Source: an uncultured Saprospiraceae bacterium
Lineage (GTDB): Bacteria > Bacteroidota > Bacteroidia > Chitinophagales > Saprospiraceae
Direction of reading: 5' to 3'
Assembly (NCBI GenBank): GCA_938033975.1
Contig: CALHKJ010000257.1
Location: forward strand, 1 to 5,600
Length of the DNA stretch: 5,600 bases
Both the position numbers and the translations under genes were made by a program. Shown here piece by piece: positions 1 through 5,047 of this stretch (positions within the stretch are counted from its first letter, which is position 1; every line of letters starts with the position of its first letter). The notes beneath the pieces are model-generated. The model ran no database searches and was not told the origin of the DNA. It worked only from the letters and a program-made list of their open reading frames with translations.

Positions 1-498
1 TGGTGGGTCTCTGTACAGTGTAAAAGTATTGGATCATTGCAGGTGGTATTTTGGGCAAATAATTGAGATTGGGTACATACCCACAAGCAAAGAATAATGA
101 GTAGTTGAATATTTTTCATTTTTGTTTTTTAGGGTTATAAATAAACACATTGAAAATGATATCGAAATTTTGTACTTGAATTAGACCTAAGGAGATTTCC
201 AGTTCAAGGACATACAATAGTTCAGCTTATGGAAACGTGTCAGTGGCTCTGCTGAAAAATGAAGCAGAATTAATTCGATTTGTGAAAGTATCTAGGAGGA
301 AACAACAAAATCCACTAGGGATTACAATAATTGATGTTGAACCTGTTAGAGGTTGATAAGGAAGTTTATTCATTTAAATGGATTAGGTATTTTACATGAA
401 CATAAGTTATGAAAAATTAATGCAAGGTTGAGAAGCGAAAACAAAATTTATGGTATCGTACTAATGGAAAACAACCAAAGTTTTTTTTATGAAGTATT
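1..498. other. About 500 bases without a convincing gene
   Basis: No frame here gives a protein I recognise. Two stop-free stretches exist on the plus strand. One runs from 2 to a TAA at 95-97 (31 codons) and could be the end of a gene entering from the left. The other runs from 180 to a TGA at 354-356 (58 codons, no ATG or other convincing start; it ends ...IIDVEPVRG). The second has protein-like composition and could be a decayed remnant, but nothing identifies it. There is a short palindrome at 70-83 (TGGGTA-CA-TACCCA). No clear rho-independent terminator follows the phosphoesterase gene that ends at 499. The stretch may hold the 3' untranslated end of that gene together with relics of an older gene. 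Confidence 0.5.
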
Positions 499-1341
499 TT
501 ATACCCTTTTTAATTCAAAAATTGTTATCTCCGGACGTACATTAAATCTCACTTGCCGTAAATGTCCGATTGCTCTATTGATATACAGCATCCTTCCATC
601 CTTTAGGTCGATCTCCCCAGCAGTGTAGTTCTTGTTCTTTACTGGTAAAAGAGGAGGTTTTAAAAAGGGTGGCTTGCATTGTCCGCCATGAGTGTGCCCC
701 GCAAGAATCCAGCCTTGATATCCATTCCAAACGTCCAGGTCACAGACATCTGGATTATGACAAAGTACTATATTGGCTTTCTTTTTATTCCATTTGCTCA
801 AGATTTTTCTTGGAGCAAAATTTGGAGACCAATAATCATCAAGACCCATAAAGTTTAGTCCAGCAATTCTTCTCTGTTGATTTCGAAGAATGCTAACACC
901 TGCTTTGTTTAAAGTCTTTGAAACTATTTGAGCTACTTTATTATCCTTATAATGAACACCATAGTCGTGATTGCCTAGGACTCCCACAGTTCCCAAACTA
1001 CCTTTTACCAAATGAGGTGAAACTTCAGCAAGTTGGGTCAGTTGTTTTTTTGTTTCATAATTAACAAAATCACCAGTGTAAACAACAAAATCTGGATTCA
1101 ATTTTTGTGCTTCTTTGAAGGAGTCAATCAAGAATTGATAATCAAATCTATCTCCCACATGTAGATCACTTATTTGCATAAGTTTTTTTCCAATTAATTT
1201 TTTTGGGAGATTTTTGATGGACATTTTACGATACACAAACTCCAACCAAAATGGTTCTACTTGCCAGGTATAGAAGCCAGCAAGCAGACCCATCTGTGTT
1301 GATCTTATTAAAACTTTTTTTATAAATTTTCTTCTTTTCAT
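499..1341 (-). CDS. Tat-type metallophosphoesterase, YkuE/YaeI-like
   Basis: Calcineurin-like metallophosphoesterase of 280 residues, expected to use two metal ions to hydrolyse a phosphomonoester or phosphodiester outside the cytoplasm. All family motifs are visible in order: D59-x-H61 (ISDLHVG), G90-D91, G123-N-H-D126, H195 in CHNPD, and G215-H-T-H218 in AGHTHGG. Residues 3-9 read RRKFIKK, a good twin-arginine (Tat) motif, followed by a modest hydrophobic stretch (about 10-26), so export as a folded, possibly membrane-anchored enzyme is likely. Bacillus YkuE is a known Tat-dependent relative; the LpxG type of UDP-diacylglucosamine hydrolase is another branch of the superfamily, so lipid or cell-wall substrates are possible but not shown. 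The gene lies 35 bases after the EF-hand membrane gene on the same strand and could be the last gene of that operon. No Shine-Dalgarno is seen before the ATG. Family assignment is strong; the substrate is unknown. Confidence 0.93.
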   Translation of the reverse strand: MKRRKFIKKVLIRSTQMGLLAGFYTWQVEPFWLEFVYRKMSIKNLPKKLIGKKLMQISDLHVGDRFDYQFLIDSFKEAQKLNPDFVVYTGDFVNYETKKQLTQLAEVSPHLVKGSLGTVGVLGNHDYGVHYKDNKVAQIVSKTLNKAGVSILRNQQRRIAGLNFMGLDDYWSPNFAPRKILSKWNKKKANIVLCHNPDVCDLDVWNGYQGWILAGHTHGGQCKPPFLKPPLLPVKNKNYTAGEIDLKDGRMLYINRAIGHLRQVRFNVRPEITIFELKRV

Positions 1342-1376
1342 ACTTGCGTAAATGTTTGTTGCACCTACAGATTTAA

Positions 1377-1781
1377 TCAGTGTCTTTTACTCAGATTTAT
1401 GAATTCTAAAAACAAACCACCAATGAATACCATAAATGAAATGGCTGCAGAGAAAAATAAGCCAGATATAAATGAAAAATTGCGCCTAATATCATTTGTC
1501 AATCTATTTATTGCTTCTTTCATATCAGTAGTTATTTCATCTCCAGTAAATAAACCATCATGGTTCAAATCAAATTGAATTAAATTTCTCTTGGCTTGAA
1601 TGTCTGAATAGGAAGCTCCAGCAACAATAAAAAGGTAGATAGCAAAAAATAATGTGCTGCTTATCCAAATCCATTTCCACTTTGAATAGATGCGTTTTCT
1701 AAGTAAGATTAATATGAACAAGACTAGAGCAGAAATCAAACAAGGAAATATTAAGTGATGTGGAAGACTGATTTCACTCAT
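1377..1781 (-). CDS. Small membrane protein with one EF-hand loop
   Basis: A 134-residue protein I cannot assign to a named family. Hydrophobic segments at about 10-27, 37-54 and 103-126 suggest three membrane helices. Between the second and third lies a loop of about 45 residues containing DLNHDGLFTGDE (71-82), which fits the canonical calcium-binding EF-hand loop: D1, N3, D5, G6, hydrophobic F8 and E12. Only one loop is present, whereas EF-hands normally work in pairs, so calcium binding might need a dimer or a partner. The start ATG overlaps the creD stop codon by 4 bases (ATGA), so translation is probably coupled to creD and the products may act together. The C-terminus is basic (SKRH). 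The gene is real judging by length, coupling and composition; its function is unknown. Confidence 0.8.
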   Translation of the reverse strand: MSEISLPHHLIFPCLISALVLFILILLRKRIYSKWKWIWISSTLFFAIYLFIVAGASYSDIQAKRNLIQFDLNHDGLFTGDEITTDMKEAINRLTNDIRRNFSFISGLFFSAAISFMVFIGGLFLEFINLSKRH

Positions 1782-3106
1782 GATGCAAATTCTTCTTTTG
1801 GTGCAGAGGTATGAGTAGTTAAGTCATACCAATTCATGTTTCTAGATAAATACATTACAGTTGAAAGAATGAAAAACAAACCAACACTTCCAGCAAGCAG
1901 TGCAAAATCTTCCAATTGTAGTAAGACAAAAATATAAGTGTAAAGGCCTATCAAAATTCCGAATAAAATTATCACACTTTTCTTTTTCTCTATTACTGCT
2001 AGGGAGTATAGACAAATCATGCTAATGGTGCCAAATGCAGCAATGAGGTAAGAGTAGCTAAATGGAATGTGTTCTGAAAATGATAAAAGTAAATAGTAGA
2101 ATAGGGAAAGAGCTAAACCAATCAAAGAATATTGAATAGGGTGCACTTTGTTTTTATATAAAATTTCGAAAAAGAAAAAAACCATAAAGGTGAGTGAAAT
2201 AATGAGCATAGCATATTTTGCACTCCGCATATTTTTTTGATAATGGTCCACTCCATGAATTAAATTCACTCCCAGTGTTGATTGGCTGATTAATTTAGCA
2301 TTGTCATTTTGAAAGGCTGAAGGAAAAACTCTATTATGTTCATTTAGATTCCAAGAGCAAGTAAATCCTTCGTCGCTAATTTCACTTTTTGGTGATCTGC
2401 CTTTGAAACTAGGAGAAGGCCAAGTTGAACTCAGATTAATATTAGTGTTTGCACCAAAAGGAGTGAAGCTCATGTTTTCTGATCCTTTCATTCCAATATT
2501 GAATTCAAATTGAATTTCACTTTTATCCTGATCCAAATTCAAAGCATAGTGAAATCCACCGCGATGAAATAAATTACTAATAGGAGTACCTTTTTCAAAT
2601 TCAAACTCTTCGCTTTCAATGTTGCCTTTTATGTCTTTGCTTATGCCACTCATATCCTCTACACTTGCAGATAGAATTGCTTTATCAAATTCAATGGTTG
2701 CTTCTTTGTGTTTTATTTTTTCTAGTTCATTTAGATCAAAGTTTCCATCAATATTTAAATCGGCCTCATAGACAATGGCTTCATATATTCCAAGTTTTTT
2801 GATTTCTGGATTTAGCTTGCCATCGATATTAAGGTTTTGAGGGAGTAGGTGATACCATCCCGAGTTTCTATATACTGAACCATCTTTATAAGTTTCATCG
2901 TAATAATAGGGTACAGATATTACGGGACCATAGACATTTTGTGCTTTTCCCCATGTTGCGGCAATTTCATCTTTTGTATTTTCTGATAGGCTTTGTCGCT
3001 CCCAGATTAGACTTCGCAGAATTCCATTGGGGATTAGTAAAAGTAAGATTAGAAGTAGTATAAATCCAATCTTAAAATAGATCATTTTTTGACTTTTGAT
3101 TTTCAT
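1778..3106 (-). CDS. creD: CreD family inner-membrane protein
   Basis: CreD of 442 residues from the ATG at 3106. One N-terminal membrane helix (about 10-27) is followed by a large, probably periplasmic domain of about 270 residues and five C-terminal helices (about 298-317, 325-342, 350-372, 377-395, 401-419). Recognition rests on the family block VDHYQKNMRSAKYA before the second helix and on the end LEDFALLAGSVGLFF through SRNMNWY. In E. coli creD is induced by the CreBC two-component system and affects colicin E2 tolerance; in some other proteobacteria it is linked to beta-lactam responses. The molecular activity is unknown. Here no creBC is adjacent; a winged-helix regulator lies directly upstream and an inverted repeat stands 14-38 bases before the ATG. 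The frame can be extended 11 codons to a TTG at 3139, but that codon lies inside the inverted repeat, so ATG 3106 is preferred. The downstream EF-hand gene overlaps its stop by 4 bases. Confidence 0.93.
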   Translation of the reverse strand: MKIKSQKMIYFKIGFILLLILLLLIPNGILRSLIWERQSLSENTKDEIAATWGKAQNVYGPVISVPYYYDETYKDGSVYRNSGWYHLLPQNLNIDGKLNPEIKKLGIYEAIVYEADLNIDGNFDLNELEKIKHKEATIEFDKAILSASVEDMSGISKDIKGNIESEEFEFEKGTPISNLFHRGGFHYALNLDQDKSEIQFEFNIGMKGSENMSFTPFGANTNINLSSTWPSPSFKGRSPKSEISDEGFTCSWNLNEHNRVFPSAFQNDNAKLISQSTLGVNLIHGVDHYQKNMRSAKYAMLIISLTFMVFFFFEILYKNKVHPIQYSLIGLALSLFYYLLLSFSEHIPFSYSYLIAAFGTISMICLYSLAVIEKKKSVIILFGILIGLYTYIFVLLQLEDFALLAGSVGLFFILSTVMYLSRNMNWYDLTTHTSAPKEEFAS

Positions 3107-3119
3107 TATTTTGTTTTTA

Positions 3120-3144
3120 AAAAGTACTTTGAAATACAAAGTAA
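3120..3144. promoter_or_regulatory. Putative operator copy 1, upstream of creD
   Basis: This 25-bp stretch is identical to the one at 4075-4099. Its core, 3125-3143, is an inverted repeat with 7-bp arms (TACTTTG / CAAAGTA) around the spacer AAATA. It lies in the 51-base gap between the regulator gene and creD. The size and symmetry suit a dimeric winged-helix protein, and the adjacent 100-residue regulator is the obvious candidate. Read on the minus strand, its first half (TTACTTTG) differs by one base from the Bacteroidota -7 element TAnnTTTG, so operator and promoter may overlap. No -33 TTG sits at the expected distance here. Confidence 0.65.
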
Positions 3145-3157
3145 AATGGTAAAAAAA

Positions 3158-3460
3158 TTATTTCTTATGTTGACTTATCAGAGATTCCAATTTCTTTAAA
3201 TGTTCTTTGAATGCTTTCTTTCCAAGTGGGGTGATCTTAAATTCTGTGTTTGGCTTCTTACCCACAAATGATTTATAGATGGTGATATATTCAGCTTTTT
3301 CCAAGGCTTTGACATGGCTGGCCAAGTTTCCATCAGTAAGCTCAAGGCTAGATTTAATTTCCTTAAAACTAACCATGTCCTCAATCATCAGAATCGACAA
3401 CATAGATAACCGAATCCTATTGTCTAATATTTTATCAAGATCTAAAAATCTTTTTTTCAT
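3158..3460 (-). CDS. Winged-helix transcriptional regulator, HTH_34-like
   Basis: A 100-residue DNA-binding protein of the short winged-helix type (MarR/ArsR-like fold, PF13601-like). Visible order: helix 1 around 13-25, helix 2 at SFKEIKSSLE (31-40), recognition helix at TDGNLASHVKALEKA (42-56), a beta wing around 58-77 containing YKSFVGKKPNTEF, and a C-terminal helix 79-98 probably used for dimer contact. There is no room for a separate ligand domain and no cysteine cluster for metal sensing, so the input signal must come from elsewhere. Its ATG overlaps the stop of the upstream membrane protein gene by 4 bases, implying coupled translation. An identical inverted repeat lies before its operon (4075-4099) and after it, before creD (3120-3144). 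This suggests autoregulation plus control of creD. Fold assignment is firm; targets are inferred from layout. Confidence 0.92.
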   Translation of the reverse strand: MKKRFLDLDKILDNRIRLSMLSILMIEDMVSFKEIKSSLELTDGNLASHVKALEKAEYITIYKSFVGKKPNTEFKITPLGKKAFKEHLKKLESLISQHKK

Positions 3461-4071
3461 CGTTCGTACTTAAAGTACATAATCGCTCCGTATAAGATAT
3501 GCAAACCACCAAATCCAATGGTCCAAAATAATAAACCTTTGCCTGGGTATATTGCTGCAAGCAAACCTAAAATAATTTCCATAATTCCTAGTGTTTTCAC
3601 ATCACTAAAGGTGAAATTACCTGCCGTATAAACAGCAACCCCGTAGAATAATAATAGGGCAGGTGCCACATAGGCAACTTGTCCTCTCCAAATCAATATC
3701 ATTACGAAAATCCCTCCAGCAGTAAGTGGCACCAGAAAGCTACTGATCATCCGCATAGCTGATGGATTCCAAAAATCTTGTCCTAACTTTTTAGCTTTTC
3801 TCATACTTAAGACCAAGCCTGTCAATGATGCCAATATCAAGACCGAAAATCCTATTACGAGCAATTGAATGATTTCAGGCGACCATTCACCATTCCTGTA
3901 AGCTTCATAGACAGTTTTGTCAGAATAATAGATTGTGCGATAAGCTAAATATGCTCCTATAAGTGCATAAATACCTGCTAAGATGCCTGACAAACCACTA
4001 AGTGAGATAAACTTTGTCCTTTTTTCCATGATGCCACGAATAGTGGCCAAATCCTGAATATAATCTGTCAT
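3457..4071 (-). CDS. Six-helix membrane protein paired with regulator
   Basis: A 204-residue integral membrane protein without a named function. A short amphipathic cytoplasmic start (IQDLATIRGIMEKRTKF, 5-21) leads to six predicted helices at about 22-44, 67-89, 108-129, 132-150, 158-175 and 178-200. The first begins SLSGLSGILAGIYALIGA, a glycine-rich pattern that I associate, from memory and without a search, with Bacteroidota proteins encoded beside short winged-helix regulators. No catalytic or metal motif is evident. The gene is the first of the cassette: an inverted-repeat operator lies 4-28 bases before its ATG, and its stop codon overlaps the regulator start by 4 bases. A role in sensing a membrane signal and passing it to the co-translated regulator is a reasonable inference, but transport or an immunity-type role cannot be excluded. 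Confidence 0.85.
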   Translation of the reverse strand: MTDYIQDLATIRGIMEKRTKFISLSGLSGILAGIYALIGAYLAYRTIYYSDKTVYEAYRNGEWSPEIIQLLVIGFSVLILASLTGLVLSMRKAKKLGQDFWNPSAMRMISSFLVPLTAGGIFVMILIWRGQVAYVAPALLLFYGVAVYTAGNFTFSDVKTLGIMEIILGLLAAIYPGKGLLFWTIGFGGLHILYGAIMYFKYER

Positions 4072-4074
4072 ATT

Positions 4075-4099
4075 AAAAGTACTTTGAAATACAAAGTAA
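4075..4099. promoter_or_regulatory. Putative operator copy 2, upstream of regulator operon
   Basis: A second, base-for-base identical 25-bp copy of the site at 3120-3144, with its inverted-repeat core at 4080-4098. It begins 4 bases before the ATG (4071) of the membrane protein gene that heads the regulator operon. A bound protein here would block the start of transcription or early elongation, as expected for negative autoregulation. Two identical sites standing before the two coupled gene pairs, with a DNA-binding gene between them, make a chance match unlikely. Confidence 0.68.
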
Positions 4100-4122
4100 G
4101 TAAGTTATGTTGATATTTCCAA
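4092..4122 (-). promoter_or_regulatory. Possible Bacteroidota-type promoter
   Basis: On the minus strand, TTG (bases 4122-4120) is followed after 20 bases by TTACTTTG (4099-4092). The latter is one mismatch from the Bacteroidota -7 consensus TAnnTTTG, and the spacing is about right for a -33 TTG. The -7 element would lie inside the inverted repeat, so a repressor bound there would directly cover the promoter. Transcription would start about 15 bases before the ATG at 4071, giving a very short leader. This is pattern matching only, and AT-rich sequence gives many such hits. Confidence 0.35.
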
Positions 4123-4166
4123 ATTGGTTTTTGAATGATTTATAAGTATGATATATGATTTTGGAC

Positions 4167-4201
4167 TCTGACTTCTGATTTCTGAAATCTGATATCTGAC
4201 C
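4167..4201. repeat. Heptamer array, 5 units of TCTGANN
   Basis: Five uninterrupted 7-base units begin at 4167, 4174, 4181, 4188 and 4195: TCTGACT, TCTGATT, TCTGAAA, TCTGATA, TCTGACC. The first five bases are constant and the last two vary. More decayed units may continue towards 4150. The array ends 3 bases before the VOC stop codon at 4205-4207, so it occupies the 3' flank of that gene. The same unit recurs on the gene's other side at 4598-4680. Confidence 0.85.
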
Positions 4202-4204
4202 TCT

Positions 4205-4570
4205 TCAAAAAGGGTATTGCGTCAAAGAAAGGACGTTGCCCTCTGGATCTTTAAACCAAGCCACTTTTGCATCGCTGGGAGAGGTCCATATTCCAAGCTC
4301 ATCTTGATCAAGTGAATCATAGTATTCGAATATCACTCCTTTAGTTGTAAGTGATTTTACTTCTGAATCAATATCTGAGACTTTAAACCCTAAGATTGTA
4401 AATGCTTGAGGTGTAAATTGTTGTACAAGACTTAATCTCATAACCGAATCCAGACCTTCTAATTCTACTCCATATGGATCTTCTGAAATTAAATTGAGAC
4501 CTAAGACATTTTGAAAAAATGCTTTTGATTGCTCTAGATTACTAGAAGGAAGTATTGATGTAATTCTCAT
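4205..4570 (-). CDS. VOC (glyoxalase-fold) family protein
   Basis: A 121-residue protein of the vicinal oxygen chelate superfamily, which includes glyoxalases, dioxygenases and antibiotic-binding proteins. The first beta-alpha-beta module begins MRITSILPSSNLEQSKAFF (1-19) and ends near residue 50; the second runs about 55-118, with FKVSDID (62-68) and the family signature WFKDPEGNVLSLTQ (105-118). The usual metal ligands look absent: the strand-1 histidine position holds serine/isoleucine, and the C-terminal glutamate of GNxxEL is replaced in GNVLSL. It may therefore bind a ligand without metal catalysis. The frame extends upstream to an ATG at 4612, but those 14 extra residues are encoded by the heptamer array and a poly-A run, so ATG 4570 at the usual domain start is preferred. 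A 19-codon leader frame in the array (4626-4567) ends in TGA overlapping this ATG (ATGA). Substrate unknown. Confidence 0.85.
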   Translation of the reverse strand: MRITSILPSSNLEQSKAFFQNVLGLNLISEDPYGVELEGLDSVMRLSLVQQFTPQAFTILGFKVSDIDSEVKSLTTKGVIFEYYDSLDQDELGIWTSPSDAKVAWFKDPEGNVLSLTQYPF

Positions 4571-4597
4571 TTCTTGAAACTTGTGATTTTTAATTTT

Positions 4598-4680
4598 TTT
4601 GACATTTGACATTTGACATTTGACATTTGATCCTGAAATCTGACTTCTGACTTCTGACCTCTGGTATCTGGTATCTACTC
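4598..4680. repeat. Heptamer array, about 12 units, two subtypes
   Basis: Almost all of the DUF1801-VOC gap is made of 7-base units. Four TTTGACA copies start at 4598, 4605, 4612 and 4619. A slipped 6-base TTTGAT (4626-4631) and CCTGAAA (4632-4638) follow. Then come TCTGACT, TCTGACT, TCTGACC, TCTGGTA, TCTGGTA and a decayed TCTACTC ending at 4680. The last unit contains the stop codon of the DUF1801 gene (4675-4677). The phase is kept throughout apart from the single slip. The same TCTGANN unit occurs at 4167-4201. On the minus strand each TTTGACA contributes an ATG (starts at 4605, 4612, 4619 and 4626). Confidence 0.88.
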
Positions 4681-5025
4681 TAAATTTGCATGATTAAGAA
4701 GTGTCAGCTTTATTTCCTCAACAGGCACTTCTTGATTAAATTTTATTTGCACGGTTCCTTTGCCAGTTTTATAACCTTTGCTTGTAAACATTTCTCTTTC
4801 TTCATCACTTAATCCACCTTCACTGAAACCAATACTTATGTGTTTTGAAAAAACTGCGAAGCCCGTTAGAACACCATTAAGTTTGTAGTTGGGGGCATTC
4901 CATGCTATTCTTTCTTCAGCTTGAGGTATAGTTGTTTTTATAACTTTTCTTAATTCCTCCATCAGCGGGCGAGCTGCTTCTGGTGCGTCTGCTATGTATT
5001 CATCTACGGTTTTTGCCTTTTTCAT
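4675..5025 (-). CDS. DUF1801 / YdhG-like small protein
   Basis: A 116-residue cytoplasmic protein of the DUF1801 (PF08818, YdhG-like) family. Typical features are the N-terminal helix region TVDEYIADAPEAARPLMEELRKVIK (6-30), the block PQAEERIAWNAPNYKLNGV (34-52) leading into a beta strand, FSKHISIGF (59-67), then GKGTVQIKF (89-97) and a final helix from about 101. The fold resembles frataxin, and Bacillus YdhG has been described as an iron chaperone, but many members have no proven role, so I make no specific functional call. It starts 22 bases after the Fic stop codon, so the two may share a transcript. The start ATG has a good Shine-Dalgarno, unusual for this window. The stop codon lies inside the heptamer array. 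Length is normal for the family and no truncation is seen. Confidence 0.88.
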   Translation of the reverse strand: MKKAKTVDEYIADAPEAARPLMEELRKVIKTTIPQAEERIAWNAPNYKLNGVLTGFAVFSKHISIGFSEGGLSDEEREMFTSKGYKTGKGTVQIKFNQEVPVEEIKLTLLNHANLE

Positions 5026-5030
5026 GTATA

Positions 5031-5036
5031 TCCTTT
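5031..5036 (-). promoter_or_regulatory. Shine-Dalgarno of the DUF1801 gene
   Basis: Read on the minus strand this is AAAGGA, five bases before the ATG at 5025. It supports that start codon. It is the only clear purine-rich ribosome-binding motif in the window; the other genes have A-rich leaders or depend on stop-start overlaps. Confidence 0.6.
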
Positions 5037-5047
5037 GATTAAAGATT

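Noticed and set aside
70..83. Palindrome TGGGTA-CA-TACCCA
   Set aside because: Short, with a 2-base centre, single copy, and not placed before any gene; it may be chance.
468..488. Possible terminator: AAAAC-N7-GTTTT followed by T residues on the plus strand
   Set aside because: The stem is only 5 bp and almost all A-T, so it would be too unstable to be a credible rho-independent terminator.
428..628. Plus-strand frame of 66 codons starting with TTG
   Set aside because: Most of it is antisense to the well-supported phosphoesterase gene; it has a weak start and no recognisable domain.
669..851. Plus-strand frame of 60 codons
   Set aside because: Lies entirely within the phosphoesterase gene on the other strand; the composition looks like a shadow of it.
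3196..3384. Minus-strand frame of 62 codons
   Set aside because: Out-of-frame shadow inside the winged-helix regulator gene, whose own frame encodes a clear domain.
3279..3473. Plus-strand frame of 64 codons
   Set aside because: Antisense shadow of the regulator gene with no independent support.
3466..3478. Palindrome GTACTTAAAGTAC resembling part of the operator arms
   Set aside because: It encodes the conserved-looking end of the six-helix membrane protein (MYFKYER) and lacks the arm spacing of the two identical operators; best explained as coding sequence.
4598..4680. Could the repeats be a CRISPR array?
   Set aside because: Units are 7 bases long and directly adjacent, with no unique spacers and no cas genes; this is a simple degenerate tandem repeat.
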